A stretch of 64,000 bases of DNA from Gloeocapsopsis sp. IPPAS B-1203. GTDB taxonomy: Bacteria; Cyanobacteriota; Cyanobacteriia; Cyanobacteriales; Chroococcidiopsidaceae. The stretch lies in assembly GCF_002749975.1 (NCBI RefSeq), contig NZ_PEIG01000003.1:124001-188000 (forward strand), given 5' to 3'. Below the pieces are notes generated by a model, which had not been told where the DNA came from, made no database searches, and saw only the letters and a program-made list of their open reading frames with translations. Below, one piece after another: positions 46,978 through 56,426 of this stretch. Each line of letters begins with the position of its first letter. Position 1 is the first letter of the stretch. The translations under genes and the position numbers were made by a program.

Positions 46978-48159
46978 TTAGTATTTGTCTTCTAGTTCGC
47001 CAGTGCGCACTGAGAGTTGTTGAGTCTTGTTATTCCGCTGAACTTTGATTTGCAGGGTTTGACCTACTTGGCTGTTATCTACAATGCTTTGCAGTTCCTC
47101 AGCAGTAGCTACGGGTTGACGGTCAACTTGTACAATAACATCTCCGCGACGTATTCCTCCAGCGGCGGCAGGAGAATTAGGAACAACTCGGACTACGAGT
47201 ACGCCGCTGATTTCTGGGACATCAATTGGAGAATTAGGATCGCTGTTATTTTGCTTAGCTAGCTGTGGAGTAACAGTAACCATTTGCACTCCCAAAAAAG
47301 GATGAGCAATTTTTTCTCCACGCATGAGTTGATCTTTAATTGCTTTGGCTTTATCTATAGGAATAGCAAAACCAATACCCATTGCATCTGCACGAATTGC
47401 GGTATTAATTCCGATGACTTCACCGCGTTCATTTAACAACGGTCCCCCAGAATTACCAGGGTTGATCGCAGCATCTGTTTGAATAAACTCTAGGCGTTTA
47501 TTAAAAATGCCAACTTCACGACTGGAACGTTTTAAGGTACTAACGATTCCTAAGGTGACTGTATTATCTAATCCCAATGGATTACCAACGGCGATCGCCC
47601 AATCTCCTACTTGTACTGTACTCGAATCTCCTAATGGTGCGACTGGTACGTCACCTCCAGCATCAATCTTCACTACAGCTAAATCTGAAACTTCATCAAC
47701 ACCTTGTACTGTGCCTTCAAAGGTGCGTCCGTCTTTAAGTTGTACTGTAACTCGATCTGCTTGGTTGACAACGTGGGCGTTGGTTAAAATTTCACCGCTA
47801 GGATCTATAATGACGCCTGAACCCAATCCTCGTAAAGTTTCTGAGGGCATTTGTTGCGAAAAACCATCGCCAAAGAAGCGGCGAAAGAAAGGATCTTCCA
47901 AAAATGGTTCAGGAACCTGACGTGTCACCGTACGTTCAGTATCGATGCGTACTACTGCAGAACCAACACGATTGACTGCTGCTGTGACAAAGCTATTTGA
48001 TGTAATTGGGGCTTTTGCTTGAATGCTAGGGTTATCTTCAGCGATTGGTGCTGCCTGGCATGGTAACACTCTTACGGTGCTGACTGCCAAAATGACTCCT
48101 AGTGCGATCGCTAGTATATAAGTACTAGCTTGACGCATTAACGATGATTTCGCGTGCAT
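46978..48159 (-). CDS. htrA: HtrA/Deg-family serine protease with PDZ domain
   Basis: A 393-residue exported protease and chaperone for misfolded envelope proteins. An N-terminal hydrophobic segment (about 12-30) acts as signal or anchor. The trypsin-like domain carries His129 (TNAHVV), Asp159 (VSDLAVV) and Ser237 (NPGNSGGP). One PDZ domain (about 300-385) contains GVLVVRVVPNSPAAAGGIRRGDVI. The pattern (one PDZ domain) is that of the cyanobacterial HhoA/HhoB/HtrA trio; which of the three cannot be told by eye. Confidence 0.97.
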   Translation of the reverse strand: MHAKSSLMRQASTYILAIALGVILAVSTVRVLPCQAAPIAEDNPSIQAKAPITSNSFVTAAVNRVGSAVVRIDTERTVTRQVPEPFLEDPFFRRFFGDGFSQQMPSETLRGLGSGVIIDPSGEILTNAHVVNQADRVTVQLKDGRTFEGTVQGVDEVSDLAVVKIDAGGDVPVAPLGDSSTVQVGDWAIAVGNPLGLDNTVTLGIVSTLKRSSREVGIFNKRLEFIQTDAAINPGNSGGPLLNERGEVIGINTAIRADAMGIGFAIPIDKAKAIKDQLMRGEKIAHPFLGVQMVTVTPQLAKQNNSDPNSPIDVPEISGVLVVRVVPNSPAAAGGIRRGDVIVQVDRQPVATAEELQSIVDNSQVGQTLQIKVQRNNKTQQLSVRTGELEDKY

Positions 48160-48599
48160 ACTTGTATCGTTTCTACTAGCTTTCTATTTTATGACTACTA
48201 TGTTTTGATTTTGGCTCAAACTTGAGCCTTTGTGGTGCTTTGCTACTTTTGATTCACATGACTTTGGACTCTAAGCCCAAACTTACAGAAGTTTAAGCTT
48301 CAGAGCATAGTTATTATTCCCACTTTTTGGCAGAATTTAATAACCAGACTGCAGGTGTTTGGGTTGTGAGTGTTTTATTAACAAACCTTACTAGGTATAG
48401 AGAAGCCACTTCTGTGCGGAGGTTTCCTCCGTTAAAACAAGTGGTGTTTCACAGAGAACAAATAAGGAGGAATACAGTTTATTTTAAATTACTGCGGGTT
48501 GATTTAATTTGAACATAATTATTAGATGCAAAGCAGTTAAATACTTCTTCCTAATCTAATCTTGTTTTATAGTTTTTAGCTTAAATTTATTTTAAAGAT
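48160..48599. other. Gap between htrA and the permease genes
   Basis: Apart from the palindrome at 48406-48444, I see AT-rich sequence only. It must contain the divergent promoters of htrA and the permease pair. Confidence 0.5.
48406..48444. repeat. Nested palindromic element
   Basis: Outer arms CCACTT/AAGTGG and inner arms CGGAGG-ttt-CCTCCG make a two-part cruciform. Elements with a GCGGAGGTTTCCTCCG core are, from memory, among the common dispersed short palindromes in filamentous and unicellular cyanobacteria. It lies in the 440-base gap between htrA and the permease genes; an ORF drawn across it is spurious. Confidence 0.65.
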
Positions 48600-49505
48600 A
48601 TGACTGTTTTTAGTAAAAAAAGCTTTTTAAACACGAATAGTGAAGCTGTTAGTGGATATATGTTTATGACTCCTACTTTTTTAATTATGGGAGTTTTCTT
48701 AATTTTACCTATTGTGTTGGCAATGGTTTTTGCATTTTACAGAATTCAACCATTAGGAGATGTCATTTATACCTTTAGAGGTTGGCGTAACTTTTTACGA
48801 GCATTTAGTGATGAACGTGTCAGAATTGCTTTGAAAAATACAGCGGAGTATGTAGCGATCGTTGTTCCTACACAAACTCTACTAGCTTTAATTTTAGCAT
48901 TAATTCTCAATACTAAAATTAAAGGAAAAAACTTTTTCAGAATTCTATTTTTTCTTCCAACTGTAACTTCATCAGCTGTTTTAACACTTATTTTTATGTG
49001 GATTTGTAACTCAAATGGATTGCTTAACCGCTTATTGCATTTTTTAGAATTACCCACATATAACTGGCTTGGCGATCCTAATGTGGCACTCAAAGCAATT
49101 ATGTTGATGAATATTTGGGCGACTGCACCACTCTTTATGGTGATTTATTTAGCAGCAATGCAAGATATTCCAGAAACACTTTATGAAGCAGCAACTTTAG
49201 ATGGAGCAAGTGCATGGGATAAACTAGTTTGTCTTACTTTACCTTTTTTGCAACCTGTGACTTTTTTTATTATTGTGATGGGAATTGTAGGGACTTTTCA
49301 GTTATTCGATCAATCTTATATTTTTTCGCGTGGTTCAGGTGGACCAAATAATTCAACGCTGACAGTTGTTTTACTTATTTATCAATATGCTTTTAGAATT
49401 CTTGATATGGGGTATGCAGCAGCTTTGGCACTGTTGTTAGCCTTAATTATTATGACTGTTACTTTAGTTCAGCGCCTTTGGATAAAAGAGGAAAAGTTTA
49501 ATTAA
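48600..49505 (+). CDS. Carbohydrate ABC transporter permease (MalF/UgpA type)
   Basis: A 301-residue inner-membrane protein with about six helices. The EAA loop that docks the ATPase reads LYEAATLDGASAWDKLVCLT. The type is that of sugar or sugar-alcohol uptake transporters (CUT1 family). The next gene encodes its partner one base after the stop. No substrate-binding protein and no ATPase gene is adjacent, so these must be encoded elsewhere. The substrate cannot be told from sequence. Confidence 0.95.
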   Translation: MTVFSKKSFLNTNSEAVSGYMFMTPTFLIMGVFLILPIVLAMVFAFYRIQPLGDVIYTFRGWRNFLRAFSDERVRIALKNTAEYVAIVVPTQTLLALILALILNTKIKGKNFFRILFFLPTVTSSAVLTLIFMWICNSNGLLNRLLHFLELPTYNWLGDPNVALKAIMLMNIWATAPLFMVIYLAAMQDIPETLYEAATLDGASAWDKLVCLTLPFLQPVTFFIIVMGIVGTFQLFDQSYIFSRGSGGPNNSTLTVVLLIYQYAFRILDMGYAAALALLLALIIMTVTLVQRLWIKEEKFN

Positions 49506-49506
49506 C

Positions 49507-50343
49507 ATGTTTATGAATATGAAATTGTTTTGGGCTGCACCTGTTTTATATACAATTTTGATTTTTTATTCTGTTCTAACACTTCTACCTTTTGCTTGGG
49601 CGCTATCTGCTTCATTTAAACCATTAGCAGAAATTGTTTCAGGGGTAGATAGTTTAATTCCACAGCAATTTACAATAGAAAATTATCAACAAGTTTTTAC
49701 TCAAGAGCCTTTATTTTTGAGGTGGTTTTTTAATAGCGTATTTGTTGCTGTATGTGTAACAATAGGAAATTTGTTATTTAACTCTATGGCAGGGTATGCT
49801 TTAGCTCGAATTCGTTTTCCTGGCAATCAAATATGGTTTTTTATTATACTAGCTGTTTTAATGGTTCCTGGACAAGTTACTTTAATTCCTACTTTCTTAA
49901 TATTAAAAAATTTAGGATGGTTAAATTCATATCAAGGTTTGATTGTTCCTAGCATTGTGAATGCCACTTTCATTTTTATGATGCGGCAGTTCTTTATTAA
50001 TTTTCCTAAGGAATTAGAAGAAGCAGCAGCATTAGATGGATTGGGTTATTTAGAAACTTTTTTTCGAGTTGTGTTGCCATTAGCAAAACCAGCTTTAGCT
50101 GCACAAGCAATTTTTATATTTATGGGGGCGTGGAATAATTTTTTAACTCCTTTACTAATTTTGTCAGATCCAGAAATGTTTACTTTACCACTAGGATTAA
50201 ATACATTTAAGGGACAGTACATTAGTTATTGGAATTACATCATGGCAGCATCAATGATTTTTACATTGCCAGCTTTGTTGATCTATGCCTTTTTTAATCG
50301 ATACTTTATTCAAGGAGTGACTTTTACAGGAGGTAAGGGGTAA
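49507..50343 (+). CDS. Carbohydrate ABC transporter permease (MalG/UgpE type)
   Basis: A 278-residue partner permease with six helices. It has the EAA loop LEEAAALDGLGYLETFFRVV and the typical start (VLTLLPFAWALSASFKP). The ATG is separated by one base from the stop of the first permease, which implies coupled translation. The heterodimer would form the membrane channel. yebC follows 42 bases later in the same direction, probably by chance of arrangement. Confidence 0.95.
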   Translation: MFMNMKLFWAAPVLYTILIFYSVLTLLPFAWALSASFKPLAEIVSGVDSLIPQQFTIENYQQVFTQEPLFLRWFFNSVFVAVCVTIGNLLFNSMAGYALARIRFPGNQIWFFIILAVLMVPGQVTLIPTFLILKNLGWLNSYQGLIVPSIVNATFIFMMRQFFINFPKELEEAAALDGLGYLETFFRVVLPLAKPALAAQAIFIFMGAWNNFLTPLLILSDPEMFTLPLGLNTFKGQYISYWNYIMAASMIFTLPALLIYAFFNRYFIQGVTFTGGKG

Positions 50344-50385
50344 TTAATTGTTTAAACTGAAATTAGGTTGTGAAGATTTTTCGTT

Positions 50386-51144
50386 ATGGCAGGACATAGT
50401 AAATGGGCAAATATTAAGCGACAAAAGGCGCGGGTAGATGCAGTTAAAGGAAAAACTTTTACGCAATTGTCGCGGGCAATTATTGTAGCTGCTAGAAATG
50501 GCGTACCCGATCCCGCTGGGAATTTTCAGCTACGAACAGCAATTGAAAAAGCAAAAGCTGCTGGAATACCAAATGATAATATTGAACGGGCGATCGCCAA
50601 AGGTGCAGGTACTTATGCAGATGACTCTGCACAACTTGAGGAAATTCGGTATGAAGGCTATGGTTCTGGTGGTGTGGCAATTTTAATTGAAGCGTTGACT
50701 GATAACCGCAATCGTACTGCTGCTGACTTGAGAGCCGCATTTAGTAAAAATGGTGGTAATCTCGGTGAAACAGGTTGTGTCAGCTGGATGTTTGCCCAAA
50801 AAGGGGTAGTGATACTCTCTGGTGCGATTGATGAAGAGAAACTGTTAGAAGCATCGTTGGAGGGTGGCGCTGATTCGTATGAAATTGCAGAGGATGATAC
50901 GGCTGAAGTATTTGCAGATGTAGGTAATTTAGAAGATCTCAGTCAATATCTAAAACACGAAGGTTTTGTAGTGGATGATGTGGAGTTACGCTGGATTCCT
51001 AGCAATAGTATAGAAGTTAGTGATGTAGAACAAGCGCGATCGCTGTTGAAATTAATTGATACTCTCGAATCTCTTGATGACGTGCAAAATGTGACTGCTA
51101 ACTTTGAAATGGCAGATCAACTGATGGAGTTAAGTGTGACTTAA
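50386..51144 (+). CDS. YebC/PmpR-family protein
   Basis: A 252-residue member of the YebC family, with the signature start [19 protein letters not shown], the middle [13 protein letters not shown] and the acidic third domain. YebC proteins are described as transcription regulators, and more recently some as ribosome-associated factors that help translate polyproline stretches. With Pro-rich envelope proteins encoded close by this is a curious but unproven coincidence. Confidence 0.97.
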   Translation: MAGHSKWANIKRQKARVDAVKGKTFTQLSRAIIVAARNGVPDPAGNFQLRTAIEKAKAAGIPNDNIERAIAKGAGTYADDSAQLEEIRYEGYGSGGVAILIEALTDNRNRTAADLRAAFSKNGGNLGETGCVSWMFAQKGVVILSGAIDEEKLLEASLEGGADSYEIAEDDTAEVFADVGNLEDLSQYLKHEGFVVDDVELRWIPSNSIEVSDVEQARSLLKLIDTLESLDDVQNVTANFEMADQLMELSVT

Positions 51145-51230
51145 GTCAATGTCCTTGATTATCTGAGGGCGATCGCGTAACAATTAAGAAAAGTAAACAA
51201 TGTGTTAGCTAGTTGTAAATTTTACTAACA

Positions 51231-52469
51231 ATGGTGCTGGAGTTGGAGCAAGCGGTTTGTCCTCAGTTGGACTATGACTATGACTTAGCGATCGTCGGTG
51301 GTGGTATTGTGGGGCTGACACTGGCGTGTGCATTGCAAGATTCTGGATTGCAGGTAGCGGTAATCGAAGCAAAACAGCATTCTGTCGCAGCGTCTAAAGG
51401 ACAAGCTTATGCAGTTCACCAACTGGCAGCACGAATCTTTGAGGGAATTGGTGTTTGGGACAAAATGTTACCCAACATTGCCCAGTATCGCCGAGTGCGG
51501 CTTTCTGATGCTGATTACCCTGGTGTCGTTGAATTTCAAACCACAGATTTAGGCACTGATGTTATTGGTTATGTGGCAGAACACCAAGCACTGTTAGCAC
51601 CGTTGCAGGAATTTATGCAGGGATGCTCTAATATTACCTACCTGTGTCCGGTGGAAGTCGTAAAAACACAATATCAACCAGATGGTGTAGAGATTACAGC
51701 TTCTGTAAATGGTGAGTTGCAGACTATGCGTACTAAGTTACTTGTAGCCGCTGATGGGGCGCGATCGCGCATTCGTAATGCCGCAGGAATTAAAACTCGT
51801 GGTTGGCAATACTGGCAGTCGTGTATTGTTGCTTTTGTGAAACCAGAAAAGCTTCATAATGATACCGCTTATGAACGGTTTTGGTCGAGTGGTCCATTTG
51901 CTATTTTACCGTTACCAGGAAACCGTTGTCGAATTGTCTGGACAGCACCGCATGAAGAAGCAAAGGCTTTATTCGCATTAGATGACGAACAGTTTTTAGT
52001 AGAGTTGCAACGCCGTTATGGCGATCAGATGGGGAAATTGGAACTTGAAGGCGATCGCTTTATGTTTCCGGTGCAGTTGATGCAGAGCGATCGCTATGTC
52101 TTACCCCGATTGGCTTTAATTGGCGATGCAGCGCATTGTTGTCATCCGGTAGGAGGTCAAGGTTTAAACTTGGGTGTGCGTGATGCAGCGGCTTTAGCGC
52201 AGGTGTTGCAAAATGCGTACAAGAGTAGCCATGATATCGGTAGTATTCAGATATTACAGCAATATGAACGTTGGCGCAAGCGGGAAAATCTGACAATTTT
52301 AGGTTTTACTGATTTGTTGGATCGGATGTTTTCTAACGATTGGTTGCCGTTGGTAGTCGTGCGACGGTTGGGTTTGTGGATGTTGCGACGAATTCCAATG
52401 TTTAGGGTTTATGCGTTGCAGTTGATGATTGGATTGCGGGGGCGTTTGCCTCAATTGGCGCAGAGGTAG
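51231..52469 (+). CDS. FAD-dependent hydroxylase, UbiH family
   Basis: A 412-residue flavoprotein monooxygenase. The FAD-binding GGGIVG lies at about 23-28, the second motif DG at VAADGARSR, and the third motif ALIGDAAHCCHPVGGQG near residue 295. UbiH-type enzymes hydroxylate the ring of quinone precursors; in cyanobacteria the family is linked to quinone metabolism, but the substrate here is not certain. The protein starts MVLELEQAVC. It stands between yebC and the DUF72 gene, all on the plus strand. Confidence 0.92.
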   Translation: MVLELEQAVCPQLDYDYDLAIVGGGIVGLTLACALQDSGLQVAVIEAKQHSVAASKGQAYAVHQLAARIFEGIGVWDKMLPNIAQYRRVRLSDADYPGVVEFQTTDLGTDVIGYVAEHQALLAPLQEFMQGCSNITYLCPVEVVKTQYQPDGVEITASVNGELQTMRTKLLVAADGARSRIRNAAGIKTRGWQYWQSCIVAFVKPEKLHNDTAYERFWSSGPFAILPLPGNRCRIVWTAPHEEAKALFALDDEQFLVELQRRYGDQMGKLELEGDRFMFPVQLMQSDRYVLPRLALIGDAAHCCHPVGGQGLNLGVRDAAALAQVLQNAYKSSHDIGSIQILQQYERWRKRENLTILGFTDLLDRMFSNDWLPLVVVRRLGLWMLRRIPMFRVYALQLMIGLRGRLPQLAQR

Positions 52470-52514
52470 TGGAGAGAGCAGAGGAAGCAGAGGAGATATA
52501 GATATGATTTGACT

Positions 52515-52556
52515 TACTTCCATTACCTATTACCCATTACCATTTACCAGCCTTTA
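52515..52556. repeat. Dispersed TTACC-type repeat, copy 1
   Basis: Units ATTACCTATTACCCATTACC followed by ATTTACCAGCCTTTAC. The end TTACCAGCCTTTAC recurs at about 63253-63267. This kind of TTACC/GGTAA repeat is common between cyanobacterial genes. Confidence 0.6.
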
Positions 52557-52591
52557 CGTTGCTTGATTTTTACCTAATTACAAATTTAATT

Positions 52592-53443
52592 ATGTTCCGT
52601 CTTGGGTGTGCGGTGTGGTCTTATAAGGGTTGGGTTGGTGATTTTTATCCGGCGGGGAGTCGGGCGAGTGAGTTTTTGCGGCTTTATAGTCGGCGATTAA
52701 CGACGGTTGAGGGAAATACGACTTTTTATGCTACGCCTGATCCTGAAACAGTGGCGCGGTGGGCTGCTGATACACCGTCGGGGTTTGAGTTTTGTTTGAA
52801 GTTGCCGCGAGAGTTAACGCATCAAGGATTGTTGGAACCTGCGATCGCTGGTGCGTTGAGTTTTTTAGAACAGATGCGGGGTTTGGAAAGTCGCTTAGGA
52901 CCAATTTTTGCCCAGTTACCACCGCGATATGGTCCTGAATTTTGGGAAGATTTGACGATTTTTTTGAATGCTTGGGCGCAGGAAAAGGCAGAATTAGCTC
53001 TAGAGGTGCGTCATCCTGACTGGTTTACGGAACCTTATAGAAGTCTACTTAATGATTTGTTGGAAGATTTGGGTATTGGGCGTGTTTTGCTTGATTCGCG
53101 TCCGATTTATGATACACCTGAAGATGTGGAGATTCTTGTAGAACGTCGCAAGCCTCAGTTACCTTTGCAATTGAGTGTGACTGCATCTTTTAGTTTGATT
53201 CGGTTTATTAGTCATCCGCAGCAGGAGTTGAATCAAAGCTTTTTGCAAGAGTGGGTGAGTGTTGTTGATGAGTGGTTGCGTCAAGGGAAACGAGTGTATT
53301 TTTTTGTGCATTGTCCGCAAGAAGTGCGATCGCCTGGAAATGCACGGTATTTTCAACAGATGTTGGAACAGCAAGATGTCTCGGTTCCGCAGCTTCCTTG
53401 GGATAATGTTGATGATACTCCTACGCAACTGAGTTTGTTTTAG
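52592..53443 (+). CDS. DUF72 (YecE-like) protein
   Basis: A 283-residue TIM-barrel-like protein of unknown function. I choose the ATG at 52592 (MFRLGCAVWSYKGWVGDFYP), which gives the family N-terminus; an upstream in-frame ATG adds eleven unlikely residues. Other family marks are VEGNTTFYATPDPETVARWA, FCLKLPRELTH and the C-terminal VYFFVHCPQEVRSPGNAR. No enzymatic activity is established for the family that I can name. Confidence 0.93.
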   Translation: MFRLGCAVWSYKGWVGDFYPAGSRASEFLRLYSRRLTTVEGNTTFYATPDPETVARWAADTPSGFEFCLKLPRELTHQGLLEPAIAGALSFLEQMRGLESRLGPIFAQLPPRYGPEFWEDLTIFLNAWAQEKAELALEVRHPDWFTEPYRSLLNDLLEDLGIGRVLLDSRPIYDTPEDVEILVERRKPQLPLQLSVTASFSLIRFISHPQQELNQSFLQEWVSVVDEWLRQGKRVYFFVHCPQEVRSPGNARYFQQMLEQQDVSVPQLPWDNVDDTPTQLSLF

Positions 53444-53609
53444 ATCAGCTTGGTGAATAAATTCGCAGCTAAAAAACTAAGTTCACCTCCGTGGACTAAT
53501 GTGAAAATAAGAGTGATAAAGCTCTGTATGGTTTGAGACATAATTAAAGCAGTTCCCATACAGAAGTGTCCGATTCATCCCTGCTCTTTGCAGATTTAGC
53601 AGGCAATCT

Positions 53610-54309
53610 ATGAGCAATCAACCGAGTGGCGATCGCGTAAGTAGCACGAATGTGGGATATGGTACTCCAACTCACTTAGCATTGTCTCCAGAGCAGCGGT
53701 TAACTTTATATGATGTCAGTTGGGATACTTATGAGAAGTTGCTAGAAGCATTTGGCGAACATCGGGCAGCACGGCTGACTTATGATCGGGGAGTACTAGA
53801 ATTCATGGTTCCACTGGAAGAACATGAAAATCCTAGTGACTTAATTGGCGTTTTTATTCGCACTCTAGTTGAAGAGAGTGGTTGGAATATCAAAAGCTTA
53901 GCATCGACGACTCTCAAGCGTGAAGACTTGAAAAAGGCAGCCGAGCCAGATAAATGCTATTATATCCAAAACGAATCCTTAGTTAGAGGCAGAACGATCG
54001 ACCTCAACTTTGACCCACCGCCGGATTTAGTAGTGGAAGTAGATATTACTCACACTGATATAGATAAGAATGCGCTCTATGCTCACTTAGGGATACCAGA
54101 ATTTTGGCGCTATGATGGTGCGGTTCTTAGAATTTATCAGCTTCTAATTGGGAGCATATCAAGAAGTATCTACTAGCCCTACATTCGGTTGGTTACAGAA
54201 GGAAATGTTTTATCATTTTTTGGAGCAATGCCGTACTCAAGGAGAAGCTCAAGCCAATCGGCAACTTCGTTCCTTAGTGCAAGCACAGCTAGCAAAATTG
54301 TCCGATTAG
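53610..54309 (+). pseudogene. Uma2-family (DUF820) nuclease-like gene with a frameshift
   Basis: The first frame (53610-54176) encodes a Uma2-type PD-(D/E)XK nuclease-like protein with PPPDLVVEVDITHTD and KNALYAHLGIPEFWRYDG, then falls into IGSISRSIY and stops. In the next frame the sequence continues from about 54148 as LGAYQEVSTSPTFGWLQKEM and ends with QLRSLVQAQLAKLSD at 54309, which is the usual tail of this family. One extra base (or two lost) at about 54141-54150 explains it. The catalytic core lies before the shift, so a truncated product may still fold. A sequencing error is possible. Uma2 genes are abundant in cyanobacteria and of uncertain function. Confidence 0.88.
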
Positions 54310-54345
54310 CTGCGATTTCAACCGAATCAGCTCTTTTCTAAAAAA

Positions 54346-55065
54346 TTAGCAGATATTTTTCACGACATCGTAAAGACCATGTTCATTATCAGCATAAGTT
54401 TGCCAGTAATTAGTTTCTTTGTCAAAACCAGGTTGTTGACCGAGTGACTCGAAATCTGCACGACTATTCCAACGGGCGAGTAAAGCAATTATCGATTTGT
54501 CTGTGCTAGGACACATCGCCGCCCACTGCAATCCTGGAATCATTTGTAGTACACTGGGCATCTCTTGAGTAACGATTGTTGCAAGTTCAGATTGATCTTG
54601 ACCTGGCTTCATCTTAAATTGGCTAAGCATGATAACATCCCCTTGATTGAAACTTGGCGATGTTGTTCGCGTTTCGGTATGTTGAACTTGGCAAGCAAAG
54701 GTTTGCGGTGTCTGCGTGGCAACGTTTATTACGTGTTCTTTGGCGTATGATTGAAAGCTAGATAATTTACCTTTCCATTGAGATAGTGCAATGACTTGTG
54801 TACCATCTTGGGCTTTGAGAATTGCAGAGTCTTGAAAACCAGGAGTTTTGGAAAACTTCGGTTCGGCTTGGGAAACTTCAGAAAGAACTTTCGCTTGATT
54901 TGAGGTTGTGGGATAAACTGTGATAACGTTAACAACTTCGTTGGTGGTGTTTAGAGAAATACCTGTCTCAGCTTGTGCCGCATTTGGCATTCCTGTGAGA
55001 ATACCAAGTATTAATAATGCGATCGCTGCAATTTTATGAAACTTACGCATAAATAAACTCAGCAT
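54346..55065 (-). CDS. Secreted protein with two ABM-like (dimeric alpha-beta barrel) domains
   Basis: A 239-residue protein with a signal peptide (IAAIALLILGILTGMPNAAQA, cut after AQA near residue 32). The rest reads as two copies of the antibiotic-biosynthesis-monooxygenase fold: VVNVITVYPTTSNQAKVLSEV...GFQDSAILKAQDG, and DVIMLSQFKMKPGQDQSEL...IPGLQWAAMC. The second Met (residue 6, MRKFHK) may be the true start. ABM domains act on small aromatic compounds or haem, but the substrate is unknown. An AraC regulator lies 90 bases upstream on the same strand and is the natural candidate for its control. Confidence 0.85.
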   Translation of the reverse strand: MLSLFMRKFHKIAAIALLILGILTGMPNAAQAETGISLNTTNEVVNVITVYPTTSNQAKVLSEVSQAEPKFSKTPGFQDSAILKAQDGTQVIALSQWKGKLSSFQSYAKEHVINVATQTPQTFACQVQHTETRTTSPSFNQGDVIMLSQFKMKPGQDQSELATIVTQEMPSVLQMIPGLQWAAMCPSTDKSIIALLARWNSRADFESLGQQPGFDKETNYWQTYADNEHGLYDVVKNIC

Positions 55066-55154
55066 AGAACCGCTTGATACGTGTTTGATAAATAAGACTA
55101 CAAAGCTTACACTGCATCTGTATAGTCGTTTTTTGCGATTTTAGAAGATTCTTG

Positions 55155-56015
55155 CTATTTCATTAAAAATTGTTTTGGCGTCACTCCCGTAAGGCGCTTA
55201 AAGTGTCTGCCAAATTGACTTTGGCTAGCGAATCCAACTTGCAAAGCAACATTGATAATGTGCTGAGTGTGCATCAATAATTCTTGGGCGCGTTCAATAC
55301 GGCATTTGATGAGATACTGATAGGGAGAGTAGCCTGTAGACTGTTTGAATAGTCGGGCAAAGTAATATTGGCTCATACCGAGTTCAGATGCGATCGCACT
55401 CAATGAGATATCTTCTGCTAAATGAGCCTGAATATAATCAATTGCTTGTTGTAGCTTATGGTTAGGTAAACCACCAGTATAAGAGCGAATGTTGTGCTTT
55501 TGTGTTGAGTATCGTCGTAAGATATGAACTGCTAAGGCATTTGCCATAGCTTCAGCATAAAGGCGATCGAGTCGATTTGATTTTAGTTCTGCTTTGAGTG
55601 CTAAACCGATTTGTTGCAGTAGGGAATCGCGAACTCTTAATTGTGGTGTAATTTCAATACGTTCTAGATCGACATCAGATCCAGCAGAAGTCAGAAGTTG
55701 TGGTTCAAGGCGAAGTAACAAGAATTCTGCATCAGTATTCCAAGACAATTTGCGATGTGTGTGAGGAGGCGTCAGCATGATGTCGCCTTGGGTTAAATAC
55801 GTAGGGTTTTGTCGCCCATCAAGGATGCGTTCTAATTGAATAGGTTGTCCAAGATGAATGCTTACAAGATAATGAGGAAGACAACATTCAGACGATTCCT
55901 TTGCAGGTTGATAGTGTTGTTCAACACGCACAAGATTGGATACTTCTAGACTTGATAAAATTGGCGATCGCGGCACAATTTGTAAGTGAGACTTTGCACT
56001 AATATCTTGATTCAT
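55155..56015 (-). CDS. AraC-family transcriptional regulator
   Basis: A 286-residue regulator. An N-terminal cupin-like sensing domain (about 30-150: GDIMLTPPHTHRKLSW) is followed by two helix-turn-helix units at about 185-285: ISLSAIASELGMSQYYFARLF and INVALQVGFASQSQFGRHF, ending FKRLTGVTPKQFL. The start at 56015 (MNQDISAKSHLQ) is acceptable. It directly precedes the ABM-domain gene. The inducer is unknown. Confidence 0.95.
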   Translation of the reverse strand: MNQDISAKSHLQIVPRSPILSSLEVSNLVRVEQHYQPAKESSECCLPHYLVSIHLGQPIQLERILDGRQNPTYLTQGDIMLTPPHTHRKLSWNTDAEFLLLRLEPQLLTSAGSDVDLERIEITPQLRVRDSLLQQIGLALKAELKSNRLDRLYAEAMANALAVHILRRYSTQKHNIRSYTGGLPNHKLQQAIDYIQAHLAEDISLSAIASELGMSQYYFARLFKQSTGYSPYQYLIKCRIERAQELLMHTQHIINVALQVGFASQSQFGRHFKRLTGVTPKQFLMK

Positions 56016-56426
56016 ACTTTGTACGTATTTGCATAAGTGTTGTACTAGAACAAAAGCGATCGCCTAGCTATGTTAAAAACAAATTAGTAAATAAACGAAC
56101 CACATCCTCTGCGGTTCGTTTCAAAAATAGTTTACAACATACAAAGAATTGTGGCATTGCTGAATCAATGTTGAATCAATGTATGAATCGTTAAGCAACC
56201 GCACTTGTATAAGCCCCCTAAATCCCCCACAAGTGGCGGACTTTGAAAATTTGATTTCCCCGCCCCCTCTCGGTCTCCCCAATTCTGGGGGAGAAGATAA
56301 GGAAAAGCGTTTGTTCACGGGGGTAAGGGGGCAAATCATACTCCTATTCAGCAACACACAAAGAATTGCTATAGTACTAAAAAATCTTAAAGATAGGTGC
56401 AACTATCGCAATTTAAAAGAAATCTT
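56016..56426. other. Gap between the divergent araC-like and acyl-CoA ligase genes
   Basis: Contains a HIP1-type octamer near 56058, two tandem copies of TGAATCAATGT (56161-56182) and the repeat element at 56213-56332. The rest is AT-rich without a gene. Confidence 0.55.
56213..56332. mobile_element. MITE-like element with GCCCCCT terminal inverted repeats
   Basis: The 120-base block begins GCCCCCT (56213-56219) and ends AGGGGGC (56326-56332), with C-rich and G-rich inner parts (CCCCGCCCCCTC; GGGGGAGAAG; CACGGGGGTAAGGGGGC). Blocks of this kind are, from memory, present in many copies in cyanobacterial genomes. It has no coding capacity. The exact ends would need other copies to set them. Confidence 0.55.

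Noticed and set aside
48327..48512. 61-codon ORF between htrA and the permease genes
   Set aside because: Its middle is made entirely by the palindromic element at 48406-48444; no ribosome-binding site.
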